From contig NC_052129.1 of NCBI RefSeq assembly GCF_012273895.1, positions 3,782,001 through 3,846,000 of the forward strand: DNA of 64,000 nucleotides, read 5' to 3'. The notes below the pieces were generated by a model, which saw only the letters and a program-made list of their open reading frames with translations, was not told the origin of the DNA and made no database searches. Made by a program: the position numbers and the translations under genes. This document shows, piece by piece, positions 47,783 through 60,772 of this stretch. The DNA comes from Zerene cesonia. Taxonomy: Eukaryota; Arthropoda; Insecta; Lepidoptera; Pieridae. The stretch's first letter is position 1, and each line of letters starts with the position of its first letter.

Positions 47783-49235
47783 TAGCAGGATTCACAAGCG
47801 TATGACAAAAGTTTTAACAAAAGGACCAACACGTATTTATTTCGGTGTCACCACTGTCTTTGATATACCAAAGCGTTCAACTGTCACTAATTCATCGGCA
47901 CTCCATCGCGCCGTGCTTATATCAATGGAAACTATTTTCAAACCCACCCACGATCACGACCCTGACACACTTTGTGCACATTATATCGATTATGGTGACC
48001 TATTATTTTATTATTAATATCACTAAAACGGGCATAGCAAAGCAGCTTCTATCTGTCTTTGTCGATTACTAGTTTAAAATAACATGACAGGTGCTATTAT
48101 TATGTGGTATGTTTTTGAATTAAACAATTTGGCCGAAAAGTTCACATTTTTAAAGCAAGAGTTTCGAAGAGAAACAAGTTATTAGAAAATTATAGGCTGC
48201 AATAATAATGTCTGAGTGGTTAAATTACATATAACCAATTGGATAACGTACAGAATGAATTACGTTGCAAAGTCTTTAATTTCATATCTTTGTATATCTC
48301 AAACAACGAACTTAAAACGTTAACCATTTATTTAAAATAATCGTTACTTAAATCAGTAGGCGTTCCATTTATCTTAGTATGTTTATAAACACACACACGT
48401 GTACAGTACCACCCACATACAAATCATCTAATCACTTGCATTTGAATAACTCGTGAATAGTTTCGTCTGATTGGATAAGATATGTACGTTATTACTACAC
48501 ATTTGTAGGCGGCAGAAAAGTTAAGTGCATTTATAATATTCTTCGATTACAACATACAAGGCTGTAGTTGTCGAATTCTACAATTATTATAGCTACATAT
48601 ATTTTCAAATTGATATTGTATTTACTCGCAACTGTAAACGTGTACGTTCATTCATCTCTGAGCGTAGCAATGATTGAGAATAATAATAAATAGAATAACG
48701 CATAAAAACTAAAAAAAAAACACGCTTTAAAGATGGAACAATTTAATTGTCGCACTTAGAAATAAACGTAAGGAATAAATATTTAATCCTGGCGATACTA
48801 ATTAAGATTATAAAATAATCTCATTTAAAGTCGGTCAAAATCTAGTCTAAGGGAGACGGTTACGTACACACATACAGGTGAAGCTAATAAAAGCGTGTTA
48901 ATAACGAAATAAAAAACATTTTATTACGAATAACAAATTCGTATATTACGTAATACATAATACGTAATTACGCATACCCAAGTAAACCTCGTTAAAATAC
49001 ACTTATATATTTATAATATATAACACAAAAATACATCGATGACATTTTCATACCCTTAAATCAATTTGAACTTAAACTAACATCAAAGATAGTTAATAGG
49101 CATCCGTTAACCTACACCACTGGTGATACCACACTGATGTCGACAATCCACCCAACTTCGCTTAACTTACCGTATTAAACTTGCACGTTGAACCGATGAA
49201 ACTGTTAATCATACCTATCTAGTGTTATAGATTTA
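47783..49235. other. Non-coding stretch
   Basis: No exon is seen. The segment 48941-48972 is rich in ACGTAAT motifs. Confidence 0.45.
48945..48970. promoter_or_regulatory. Paired ACGTAAT motifs, PAR-bZIP-like site
   Basis: ATTACGTAAT (48945-48954) fits the consensus RTTAYGTAAY of PAR-bZIP factors. TACGTAATTACG follows 7 bases later. In AT-rich DNA this may be chance. Confidence 0.2.
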
Positions 49236-49423
49236 CTAGCTTGTGCCCGTAGCTTTGTACGCGTTAAATTCGGAGCAGTTTAATAGATGTTATTATACAT
49301 ATAATCCATGTTCTTGAACACTCTATCTATTAAAAAACCCCATCAAAATCCGTTGCATAGTTTTTAAGATTTAAGCATACATAGGGACAGAGAAAGCGAC
49401 TTTGTTTTACACTATGTAGTGAT
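49236..49423 (-). mobile_element. Helitron-like element, 'CTAGCTTGTGCCCG' family
   Basis: On the plus strand: CTAGCTTGTGCCCGTAGCTT, GTACGCGTTAAATTCGGAG, CAGTTTAATAGATGTTATTA, CATCAAAATCCGTTGCATAG, CATACATAGGGACAGAGAAA, GCGACTTTGTTTTACACTAT and GTAGTGAT. It is nearly complete. Confidence 0.68.
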
Positions 49424-49772
49424 TTTCATAGTACAGTGCCACCAAATTAACTCTGAAATGAAGAATGTTGTCACCATCACGTTTTAGACTCGTACACTAA
49501 ATACCCAATTCCTGAAACGATGGCTGTGAAATGTTGCTCCCGAAAGTTAATAAGTAAGATACATGAAGACGCTAACAGAATCTCAGCAAGAAAGAAAGAA
49601 ATAATGCATTTACTGTCATTTAAAATACAAACGAACCATATATTATATATACAACAGCACATAAAACAGTACCAAAAGAAATTTAAATTAATTTTAATTA
49701 GCAAACATCTACAAACAAAACATAATATAAAAATATAGAATACTGTGCACCTAAGCGGGTTTATATTTCAGT

Positions 49773-49955
49773 TACTTTCCACCCGCGGCTTCGCCTGCTC
49801 TATCAAATAAATTCCCATGAAAATTAGAGTAAAAAGTAACCTACACTTATAACCTCCAAACTATCTCAAAACACAAAAATATCAATAAATTGCGTCGTGA
49901 AAATAAGACAAACTAATGAAGAATCACACTTTCGCATTTAATATACTAATATTAT
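49773..49955 (-). repeat. Helitron-like element, decayed
   Basis: On the plus strand: TACTTTCCACCCGCGGCTTC, GCCTGCTCTATCAAATAAAT, AGTAAAAAGTAACCTACACT, TTGCGTCGTGAAAATAAGAC and CACTTTCGCATTTAATATAC, then TAATATTATG. The 3' CTAG is lost and the 5' end is blurred. Confidence 0.5.
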
Positions 49956-50962
49956 GTCCAACAGTGGACGGAGAAAGGCTAAAGAGAGAGAAAGAGAAGA
50001 ATACACAGACAAAACGATACGCATATAGACATACAATATCTGGAAGCCCTAATAAATCCCACATGTGTGTGGTCCGATATCAGAAAATCTAGTTCCGTTT
50101 AGTCACTTCGAACAAAGCATCTTTTATAACACTCTCGCAATAAACAATCTCAGATGGACATAGTTTCAACAAACATAAGACGGGCACAGCTTTTAAGGAT
50201 TACTTAGTTAGATTATATAGCTCTTATATGATATCAGTTATGTCCTTCATAGAATTTTCTAGCATATATAACTTCATACGATTTTTATATCATTACAATT
50301 TAAATACAACAACGTATCACAGCAAATTCTTTACACTTCTATAAAAACACACAGTAGGTAGTTAGTCTGTATTTGAGTGTTCCCTCCGCGTACAACCATT
50401 TCCCAAATCATTAAGGGTACCTGAAAAGAACTCAGGTACCTAATTCGTTAGAGGGATGAGATCACCAACGATCACCAGGCAAATCACAATTTTTGACTAA
50501 GTAACAAGACATTTCCAATAAATATGCAACACTTACATATAAAACGGCTAATTATAAAAATTTAACATCAGCCAGTTACACCGAAAATGAGTTTAATCGC
50601 ATTACATTCACGATTTAACCGCATTGAAGGTGCGGCCGATAAAGCGATTAACACCTTGATATCAGTTAATCGCACGAAAAACCTTAACTTACTTTCCGTG
50701 TGTATACACAAAGAGTGCATGAACAAATGATTAAGACTGTTGAAAAGTCATCGAAGCGTAGCTCCGTAACCTTAGCACATATTTTGATACATAATGTTTA
50801 TTTGGAATAATTTTAATAGTTTTTCGTTTGTCATTTTCAAGGTCCTTCCTACTGACAAAACCTTGGTACATTTCACTTAGTGGCAATGAAACTTTTATGA
50901 ATAAAATCCGTTATGTCTGTATGTTATGCATTGTGTCATAAACTTCTTTTAATAGGGTATAA
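49956..50962. other. AT-rich non-coding stretch
   Basis: Nothing recognisable. A short (GA)n tract lies near 49984-49998. Confidence 0.5.
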
Positions 50963-51166
50963 TCTACTATATAAAAATAAGCCGGGTTTTCCTTCCTGAC
51001 GCTATAACTCCAAAACGCACCAACCGTTTTCCACGGTTTTGCATTCGTTGGAAAGGTCTCGGGCTCCGTGAGGTTTATAGCAAAGAAAATTCAGGAAAAA
51101 TTTCAATAGAAAAGCGGGAAAAACGAAGCCATCTGGTGGCGAAACGGAGTTCGCCGGGTTTGCTAG
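50963..51166 (+). mobile_element. Helitron-like element, 'GCCATCTGGTGGCGAAACGG' family, complete
   Basis: A|TCTACTATATAAAAATAAGC, then CGGGTTTTCCTTCCTGACGC, TATAACTCCAAAACGCACCA, GCATTCGTTGGAAAGGTCTC, GGGCTCCGTGAGGTTTATAG, GCCATCTGGTGGCGAAACGG and GTTCGCCGGGTTTGCTAG|T. Both termini are intact and divergence from the family I recall is low, so insertion may be recent. Confidence 0.75.
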
Positions 51167-51634
51167 TTTGGATATAAAATAACGCTATTAAAAAAAAAGA
51201 TAAAACATTAGGTTATTAATAACTTCCACAATTACATTTGTATCTTCTTTCGGAGTTTTAATTCTTAATGCTTAGAAATCCCATATACAGTAAAAAAACT
51301 TATCTTCCAAAGACCTAAGACAAAACAATGATCTCGCCCAACATAAAACTATAACGATCGCACACTGGGAAAAGGTCCTTCGAATTGGAACTCAAAAGCG
51401 ACGTAAAAGCGTGATTTTCCGCTAGATATTTTACGAGACTTTTATTGAAGAAGCGAAGGCGTTGGTAAACTTTGTAGCGAAATTCGTTGAGATTTGTGGA
51501 CACAGGACACTGTGATAAATTTAAGGCAATTTAATTTAATCAATGAATCTTACGAGCGAAATTTCTTTCCCGCTCACGACAAATCAGTGAAACAACAAAG
51601 GAGCGTAATGAAAGACTATCACAGTTCTGAAAGC
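51167..51634. other. Non-coding stretch
   Basis: Nothing recognisable. Confidence 0.5.
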
Positions 51635-51673
51635 TTTACTCTACATATATGTAATACATATATGTAGAGTAAA
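51635..51673. repeat. Perfect 39-bp palindrome (19-bp arms, 1-nt centre)
   Basis: The left arm is TTTACTCTACATATATGTA, the centre A, and the right arm its exact reverse complement. Confidence 0.95.
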
Positions 51674-51727
51674 TACACTCAACCTTGATAAATTATCCTT
51701 AATAATACAAGGCCGAAGAATTTGCTT

Positions 51728-51850
51728 GTATGAACGCTTTAATTTAAGAAAATACAGGACCGATTTCAAAGATTCTTTCACTGATAAATATGTACGCGAT
51801 CCCTGAGTGATATGGGCTTTATATGACTATGGGCGAAGCCGGGGCCAATC
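51728..51850 (+). repeat. Helitron-like fragment, family 2
   Basis: TATGAACGCTTTAATTTAAG, AAAATACAGGACCGATTTCA, AAGATTCTTTCACTGATAAA and CTGAGTGATATGGGCTTTAT, then GGGCGAAGCCGGGGCC. The CTAG end has decayed. Confidence 0.55.
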
Positions 51851-54639
51851 TTGTTTACCTTATGACTTATATTGCAAAAGAAGAATCCAAAATATACACA
51901 ATCTCCCAGCGCAATAGAGTGCAATGTCCTTGCGGCCATGATTCATCTGTCAAGTGCATGATGCGCGCGCGCCGCTCTACCAAATTAGACTGTTTTGTTA
52001 CTTGTGAAATCTCCTTTACGTAAATATAGACAATCTAGAATCAAGATGAAAGGTAATGGACACAAATTTAGTATTTTATGGTACCCATTTCATATGCTAT
52101 GCATAGACTAGACGCATTAAAGAATGTGTGCATAAAAACCTGAAAATCATTACTAACAATATTTTAAATGTACAATATTTTATAGAGCTTTGAGGTTTAT
52201 TTGAATTAAAGTATTCTATTATTTTTATTTATTTTATTATGTTATCGGAGATAACGGTATGTTTAAAAATTTTACTTAAAACAATCAACATATTTAAGTA
52301 ATGAAACCTCAGAACTGACCTCTGACCCATACGATAAAAGTAAACACAGCAATTAATTAATCTGTAAGCAAACCCCCAAAGTAAAACGTATCACGAATAA
52401 CTTCCTTTCAACGTTACGATGTTTTTGTATGATTACCGTATTCCAAAGTGTATACATTGTATCCTGTCGTGTAGCTTTAGTTACCTTTCTCTAAAAACAA
52501 TTCAAACCTCAAGCAAAATCCCTTTTTTAATCACAATATCCGTAAGTGCTTTCAAAACACACCCTGTAGTTTGTAGATACATACCAAAACCGTAGGTTTT
52601 TATGCACGACTGGTTGCTTTAGGTAAAACAAGGGAACCGTTCCAAATTTTGGTCAAAAGTTCAGAATCTCGCTTCCAGTGTTATATTTAAAACCTTAACA
52701 TATAAAATAATTACTCTTTTCTTTACTTCATTATTGAGTGGCCAAATTTTGGTGCTCTAATTCTATCGAATGAATTGTACGATTTTTTTTATTATTTTAT
52801 ATTAACCAAATGTTACATTTTTATTAACGAGTCGCACCTTATTGAAATACAACAAACGTACAAAAACGAATTAATAACGCCTTTCTCTACTTCAATAATT
52901 CAAAGCTTAATAGCATATTATAAATAAATAAATAAAAAAAATAAACTGTTTAAGTTGTTACGAAATATTAGGTTAGTAAATAAGATTATAAAATAAGAGC
53001 TTAATTTCACACCCATCCCTGAAAACAATTCATAACATCAATAATAAACTCAACGCCCACAAAATTTATACCAAAATGTAAATATTCGTAAAAGCTATCC
53101 CGCCGATTTTAGAATATTTCGAGATTGTGACTGGAACGGTGGGAGCCCTCGTCTAAATATGGACGGAGTTTGTACCAACGGGGAGAGACGTATTCGTTTC
53201 GCGAAATGGTGACGTACACCGTTATAAATATATTGTAGACTACATACTAATTTCATGTCTCTTTGAAATTTGATTGTTGCACCAATTATGAATTCAAATT
53301 TCACCTATAGCTTCACACATTTATTGCGCTTTCTAAATTGAAGTCATAATACGCATTTGCTACGATATACTAGAACAAACCTAGATCTGTAGGCTGGTGA
53401 GTATAATAAAACCCCTAGTTACTGGATGCGAACGTATTAGATATTATTAAACAAAAAACCCCGATATTCAAGTGGAGGATACCTATCACCACATCTCTTT
53501 CTGTGATCCATTTACCGCCACCTTCTGACACGACACTCTTAAAAAAAACTTCAACTTCCATAAAAATAGATATAGTATATACTGCTACTGTTGATATTAA
53601 CAGCTGTATTAAATACACAGGTCAGTTCCATTGTTTAGCACACGCAATGTATAATGCCCCTATGGAGGTCATTGCCAACACCCTTCATCAGACAATATGG
53701 CTTTGTGCCTTTCCATTTTGTCTAACTGATTCTTGACACGGTTAATTGTATTGTTCAATTAATTGTTTGTGATTATTACGTTAGGTATTACGTAGATTTT
53801 GTACGAACAAATGAATTTATATCATTATATGCTTCGACTTTATATATTATATTTATTTTACTATGGTAAATGTTTTATTCGTGAACTATATGTGAATTGA
53901 TATCCGTTGAATTATATCTTTAAACATTCATTATGCATAAATTCATAATTCAAGAGCTGGGACTAAATATATACCTTAAATTTATCTTAATAATATACCT
54001 AGCTATTTACCTATCTTGGTACTGAGATTCAATAATACGAGAAAAGTATCTCATTCATAAAAACCAGCAGCATATTGTAAAAAAGACATTAAACACATGA
54101 ATTATTATTACCATATTCTATTATTACATCAAACTATCAAAACGTTCAAACGATATCAAGTTAGACAAAAGACAAAATTATTATATTATTATAGGCATAA
54201 TTAGCGGGGAAGTAAATAAATAAATGTGAATAACCATCAAATCTTAAACAAAATTAAGAATTAATTAGAAACGTATGTTTTAATTCCATACAAATCAGTG
54301 TGAAATGTTACATGCTTCATTAAATTGCTTTCAATCCCAATTGACTTGCTTACCCTCGGCACAATTACGCTAATGCATTACTAGGAGTGGTCATTGTTGA
54401 TTTGATGGGATTCGATTCTAAGTTGTTCATTTGCAACGTGAAACAAATTAAATATTTTACTATATTCGACCAACTTTAGGGGATAGCAAAGTTTTGGGAA
54501 AAGGAAAATTGTACCAAAACAGTTTTCTTTTTGTATTATTATTATTGATTAATTATGATTTCTGTATCGCTATTTTTAAACAAACGACAGTATAATCTAT
54601 ATATAAAACACAATTTGAATCTCTGTTTATCTGTCTGTC
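51851..54639. other. AT-rich non-coding stretch
   Basis: No exon or classified repeat is seen. ATGCGCGCGCGCCGC near 51961 is a short CpG run. Confidence 0.45.
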
Positions 54640-54757
54640 TCAGTCTTTTACAATCACCAATCCATTCACAGAGTGAGGCCTCTGTAAATGTTCGTGGGCG
54701 GTTGTAGCGCTTACCATCAGGCGACCCGCCAGCTCCGTTGCCGACTATAACGTAAAA
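54640..54757 (+). repeat. Non-LTR element 3'-end fragment
   Basis: GTTCGTGGGCGGTTGTAGCG, CTTACCATCAGGCGACCCGC, CAGCTCCGTTGCCGACTATA and ACGTAAAAA. The phrase CTTACCATCAGGYGACCCG followed by an A-rich end is common at 3' ends of lepidopteran LINE/SINE copies. No reverse transcriptase frame is upstream. Confidence 0.5.
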
Positions 54758-55775
54758 AGTCACACCTGATGAGTTCCGTATACGGTTTGAACTATTCCTT
54801 TAAGTTCAACAATTTAAAAAGAACAATAAGGCTTCACAAAAAGGTTTCCAACGTAAATACACAACTGAAAAATATGGGTTTCTCAAATAAACCCTTTTAC
54901 GTGCGACATTTCAAACCATAAAAGGTTTCATCTCTTAAAATCACGGGAGCTTTTTAGGAAATGTATTAACACAATTCACCTGGACAGTTTTGGGAGCGGC
55001 ATTCGGCTTAGTGTTGCGGGTTTCATTTCTCGCTCAATTAAGCAAAACGTGTCGAATTATTTGCTTGATCATGAGGTTTCATATAAAGATGTGAATGAAT
55101 GAAGGTTCTAATTGCGGTCAGAATTCACAGTAAATAGGAATCTCCCAAGATAATAAAATGTATATAATCATAAACCTTCTATGTCTCGAATTTTCTTCTC
55201 TAATTCTTACCAGTCCCCTTAGTACTCAGTACTATTAATCATTTAAGGTATTTCTTATTTTTTTTAAAGATATCTTAATGCATCACGTATGGAACCAGCC
55301 AGTATTTAGTCCAGTATGTATTCAATGTACTAGAGAAATATCACATTTCACATCTACAGAAAACATTTTATACGTATAGCGGACTAGCGTTCTAATAAAT
55401 CAGTCCAATGATTTACTACTCGCTTGAAACTATTACAGGTAACCAAATTTAAATCAATACACCGTTCCTCGACCGTGTGTTTTCTAACGCTGCCATACAT
55501 ACATACAACAACCTTATCGTTAATTCAGTAGTTAGGCAACAAAGAAACAGAAAAAAACAATAAACTGTCTCGTACTTTCCTTTGGATCGGATATTCTTTA
55601 TTCTTCGATTGACACGCGATACGCATAATACTCGCCGCTGGATTTATGTCCTATTATGGGACGCTCGTAAGCAGACGTCACAACTAAATTAGCTTTGAAC
55701 AATACAGTTGTTAAGTTTTAACGCATCCATTTTAATATTTTTTTATTTGTAGAATAAATTTATATGTAGCGTACA
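54758..55775. other. Non-coding stretch
   Basis: No gene is seen. The segment 54980-55110 is a unique GC-richer patch. Confidence 0.45.
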
Positions 55776-55971
55776 TAGTATTAAACAAAGTCACCGCCAT
55801 GTGTGTAGGTAGGTATCTGTCTGCTTAGATCTTTGAAATTACGCAACAGATTTTGATAAGTTTTTTTAATAGAAAGAGTTATTCAAGGGGAAGGTTTATG
55901 CATATAATGACATAGAAAAAAATAAAAAAGGGGGATGAGTTTTTTTGGTGGAAGCCGCGGGAAAAAACTAG
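55776..55971 (+). mobile_element. Helitron-like element, related to the 49236 family
   Basis: CATAGTATTAAACAAAGTCA, CTTAGATCTTTGAAATTACG, CAACAGATTTTGATAAGTTT, TTTTAATAGAAAGAGTTATT and GGTGGAAGCCGCGGG, ending ACTAG|T. It has the order expected for the reverse complement of the copy at 49236. Confidence 0.6.
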
Positions 55972-56145
55972 TTTGAAATATATATGAATTTAGCTTAGTT
56001 CAATTAAAATTCAAGTCATATCACAAACAGACGCGTGAAACCTACAAATATCACATTTGTTAACTTGCTTGAGTTTCTTAATCGCAAAGTACATTGCCAA
56101 TTTAACTTTATTCATCTCCGTGTTGAGTCGAAATATTGACTTTCT

Positions 56146-57145
56146 NNNNNNNNNNNNNNNNNNNNNNNNNNNNNNNNNNNNNNNNNNNNNNNNNNNNNNN
56201 NNNNNNNNNNNNNNNNNNNNNNNNNNNNNNNNNNNNNNNNNNNNNNNNNNNNNNNNNNNNNNNNNNNNNNNNNNNNNNNNNNNNNNNNNNNNNNNNNNNN
56301 NNNNNNNNNNNNNNNNNNNNNNNNNNNNNNNNNNNNNNNNNNNNNNNNNNNNNNNNNNNNNNNNNNNNNNNNNNNNNNNNNNNNNNNNNNNNNNNNNNNN
56401 NNNNNNNNNNNNNNNNNNNNNNNNNNNNNNNNNNNNNNNNNNNNNNNNNNNNNNNNNNNNNNNNNNNNNNNNNNNNNNNNNNNNNNNNNNNNNNNNNNNN
56501 NNNNNNNNNNNNNNNNNNNNNNNNNNNNNNNNNNNNNNNNNNNNNNNNNNNNNNNNNNNNNNNNNNNNNNNNNNNNNNNNNNNNNNNNNNNNNNNNNNNN
56601 NNNNNNNNNNNNNNNNNNNNNNNNNNNNNNNNNNNNNNNNNNNNNNNNNNNNNNNNNNNNNNNNNNNNNNNNNNNNNNNNNNNNNNNNNNNNNNNNNNNN
56701 NNNNNNNNNNNNNNNNNNNNNNNNNNNNNNNNNNNNNNNNNNNNNNNNNNNNNNNNNNNNNNNNNNNNNNNNNNNNNNNNNNNNNNNNNNNNNNNNNNNN
56801 NNNNNNNNNNNNNNNNNNNNNNNNNNNNNNNNNNNNNNNNNNNNNNNNNNNNNNNNNNNNNNNNNNNNNNNNNNNNNNNNNNNNNNNNNNNNNNNNNNNN
56901 NNNNNNNNNNNNNNNNNNNNNNNNNNNNNNNNNNNNNNNNNNNNNNNNNNNNNNNNNNNNNNNNNNNNNNNNNNNNNNNNNNNNNNNNNNNNNNNNNNNN
57001 NNNNNNNNNNNNNNNNNNNNNNNNNNNNNNNNNNNNNNNNNNNNNNNNNNNNNNNNNNNNNNNNNNNNNNNNNNNNNNNNNNNNNNNNNNNNNNNNNNNN
57101 NNNNNNNNNNNNNNNNNNNNNNNNNNNNNNNNNNNNNNNNNNNNN
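56146..57145. other. Assembly gap of exactly 1000 N
   Basis: The round length indicates a placeholder and not a measured gap. The flanks do not repeat each other. Open frames drawn across it are meaningless. Confidence 0.98.
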
Positions 57146-58490
57146 GCACTAAATGAGCACTAAATTTTGAGATATAATTCGAGTGATTCTGCCGACTTGA
57201 CCTTTCTAGCTTTACAGACGTGACTTTCTCCTATATTATATCCATTTTCCATGAACATTACGTGAAACATTATTCCCCAAGTATTCTTTATTTAAAAACT
57301 CCAAGGGTTTTACAATTCAATTAACACGATTTCAATTCACTTTAGCAAGTCATGAGCTTCAGTAGCAAGAAAATAAAAGCCTCGTTCAGACATGCTTTTA
57401 GCTCCAGTCTGAAACTATAATCTCTTTCGTGCACTACCGTGCTCACTATTTAACGATATTTCACGTATATTTACAATGATAATATATATAAGAATTTCAT
57501 TGCGATGCTTTACTAATATATATTTCTCACAAGTCACGTATACTTCAACAAAGAATAAATATAGTTGATCAGGGTCTGAAACGTAAAATTTCAATTTAAT
57601 TGAATTTAAAAAGATTTCATAAACGATATAAAGCCATGAACTACTTATTCATCTACTTATAAACATTAAAAGAGTATAAACTAGTTTTACCATACCAAGG
57701 CTGCTGAAGGAAGGCATCTCCTCCTTTTTCGAGCAGAACACTGGAAGCGATAGCTTTATAGAAAAATTACTCAGCGATCACTGAATGCAAATGAATGCCT
57801 ATTCTAATTACGCACCTCACAGTCCATAATCATCGGATGTTAATTATTGAAACTGCTGTTACATATGGTGATTCGATAATTCAATAACTTATAATTAACC
57901 AATTACATATTTCCATGAACCCCGTTACACCGCTCACACGAGACTATGTGTAATCAACCGACAACATTACATTGTTAATAGCGTTCTCAATGCTAAGGAA
58001 TTCAGAGATTTCATTAAAAATTAAAATGCCGCGTAGATTGACGTTGATTTGCTTCGAACCGACTTTCTTTACATCGCTCGAATTCATAACGTGAATTCGT
58101 ATGAAATTTCAACGGTGTACTCAAATTATGAACGTAGACGAATTGTTTTTTAAAGATCTCGATACAGTCAATGACATAAATTAATTATTGTGTCATGTAT
58201 TTTACCTTGCCTTCTATTTGTGTATTGACAAGCTGATGAAGCAATCGTCTAAGTATTCCTTTTAGAATCAAAGCTCTTCCATACGAACGAAACCACCATT
58301 AACAATCGTTATTAGATTGTTTACATACAATTTAGTGAACACAATGCTAAATCACACGAAATACCACCAGAACCTTGCAACAATCCAAAGAGTCATAAGG
58401 CAGTATTTAAAACGTTCTAGACTCAACTTCTCCATCCCCACGAATATTTGAATGAACCAAAATAGTAATAATCCTACTAATCTTATCCTA
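57146..58490. other. Non-coding stretch
   Basis: No exon is seen. The block 57770-58110 is repeat-free and contains ATGCAAAT (POU-type octamer, 57787-57794) and many TAATTA cores. Confidence 0.4.
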
Positions 58491-58706
58491 TCCTACTAAT
58501 ATTATAAATGCGAAAGTTTGTGTGTGTGTGTGTGTGTGTGTTTGTTACTCTTTCATGCAAAAACTATAGAACCGATTGCAATAACATTTAGTACGTAGAC
58601 AGCTGGACAACTGGAATATAACATATTATACATATTATAGGCATTTATATCCAGATATTCCTACGTGATACGGACTTACGCGAGTGAAACAGTGGGGTCA
58701 AGCTAG
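58491..58706 (+). mobile_element. Lep1-like Helitron with long (TG)n and a small internal insertion
   Basis: A|TCCTACTAATATTATAAATG, then about 11 TG units (58519-58541), CTATAGAACCGATTGCAATA and GACAGCTGGACAACTGG. An expanded AACATATTATACATATTATA follows, and the end is GGGGTCAAGCTAG|T. A partial copy of the 5' end (TCCTACTAATCTTA) directly precedes it at 58472. Confidence 0.75.
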
Positions 58707-59685
58707 TCAATGATATTCAGACACGGTTATTCGCAAAAACTTCTACTGAGAGAAATTGTCGTTCGCTAAATGAGTAATAATTGTTAAACAGAGTATAAAA
58801 CGAGTTAAGTTTGTGGTCACGCCGCGTAATGGTACCGCTTTAGTGCTCGTTTCGCGAAATTGTGTATGCGATGTTTTTACTTCAATAATGTGGATACTGC
58901 TTCATTTTGAAAACAAACGGTAACTTTTTAAATGGCATTTACGAAACAAGAATTTGGGATTTATACTAATTAATAAATGTTAAGGTATTTTCTGTAATAA
59001 TTTCAACCATTAAAACAATATACTAATGTTTTGAGCTACACAACGACTAACAATATATTAAAGGGCTATTTTATTTGATAATATTTATTTCTATTTAATT
59101 TAACCTAATATAAAATTTATCATTGCCCTGTTATATTAAAAACCGTGTAACCGCCTCGTCTTCTCGAAATAAAAAATATATATTATCAGACACTATCAAT
59201 AAATTAGTTGGTAAGTTTTTATATAATAACCTACCTGAAGTAGACCATCAAACCCTAGGCACCATCCCGAATTAACAAAGAAAAGAAACACCCAAAAATA
59301 TCCAAGACTTCCACGACTTACAGCTGTCTGTGGTGGTGAGCCATTTACAGTTTTCTTTATATATTTCCACGACAAAACATCACAAAACCTGTACACTTTC
59401 TGATAAGTTCCCAGCTTCAATTTAACGCGTCGCTACGTCAACAATTACCGACTTGTGAAATTGGCGAGATGACTTTTTGCGACGCGCTGCAAAATTAATG
59501 TAAACACTTCGTCCATTAAGAATTTAAGAATCAACTTCGCGGTGTACCCCCGAGTTGATTATCTAATGTTTCCTTTTGGAAATAATAATGAGCAGCTGCT
59601 GTGAGGCGGTGTACATTATGAGATGTTAACAATTTTGTTATAGGCATCCTCGGGGGAGCCTTGTCACATTGAAATATATATATCA
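58707..59685. other. Non-coding stretch
   Basis: No gene is seen. Short GC-richer unique patches lie at 58815-58880 and 59430-59610. Confidence 0.4.
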
Positions 59686-59850
59686 CTAGCTGCACGTCCC
59701 GTCTCCGCTTGGGTAGTCATTAACGTTCTTCAAAATCTTTTAAGTTAGATAGATCAAACTGCACATGGTGTATAAATTTGATTAAATTCCGTTGAGCACT
59801 TTTGGAGTCCATCGCGGACAAATAATATAACACGTTATTTATATTAACAT
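59686..59850 (-). mobile_element. Helitron-like element, family 4
   Basis: On the plus strand: A|CTAGCTGCACGTCCCGTCTC, CGCTTGGGTAGTCATTAACG, CACATGGTGTATAAATTTGA, TTAAATTCCGTTGAGCACTT, TTGGAGTCCATCGCGGACAA, ACACGTTATTTATATTA. It shares both halves with 21982-22320. Confidence 0.6.
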
Positions 59851-60772
59851 ATGCAATAACAGTATAAGATCTAAAGCGCCAGAGAAAAATTAAATTTATG
59901 TTGTTTAGTGAAATTAAGTCTTCACAAAAGGGGATTCGGCTGACTCAATCAATACAAGTAGTACGCTGTATGTCTGTACGAAACTCAAATACACTCAAAT
60001 CACATTCAAATACAGGAGGTACATGTCAAACGAGCACCTATTCGTTGAAACTCTACACGTCTAAAGGCTGACGTCCCAAAATTTAACGATGAGTTTCGTT
60101 CCCGATTATTGTGTATGATATAATTTGTTTTGTAAGCTATGACACTTAAGGATAACGTGGGTGTTTATTAGTTAAAGAATTGTGAAAATCGGTTATATAA
60201 ATACGATTATGCGTTGATTTCTATCAACGCTTACAACGTCACAAACTCACGAATTCAAGCTATACCGCTTCTATTATTTAAAGCAATCAGTACAAATGTA
60301 CGAATTGCTAAAATTAGAAAACCTAATTACAACGACTAAATAATGCCCTAATAATAAACTAAAATACATTATTTATACGAATAGAATCTTAAAACATCCA
60401 TAACCGAAAGCACCTATAAAATTTACCACTTCGTTTGACCTTAGTTGTAAGGTAACTAACTATCGTTAGCGATGGGAGACTTATTCGTAAATTTACTTTA
60501 AACTTTTACGAACCTCTTTTAGTGCACAGCCCCATAGCCCGAAAGTTTTCCAATTACTTACGTCTGTCCTCTGACGGACTTCTTGGCTGGATGGAAGGAC
60601 TTTTATTACCTTATATGATTATCCTGAGCTATGTACTATCGCTTCTTTCACTCGAGTAGTTATCAATATTCTTCTTGAGATTGATTTTCACTGCGTAAAA
60701 GGCCTTATGTGTCTTGGGGATAAATTTTCATGAATACATATTTGACTAGTTAAGCCAATAATCTATTTGGCA
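59851..60772. other. AT-rich non-coding stretch
   Basis: Nothing recognisable. Confidence 0.45.

Noticed and set aside
49477..49738. Overlapping plus and minus frames of 72-75 codons
   Set aside because: Frames are open on both strands, AT-driven composition, no splice signals and no recognisable domain.
56057..57163. Open frames of 338-368 codons across the first N run
   Set aside because: They consist almost wholly of unknown residues; the frame is open only because Ns contain no stop codons.
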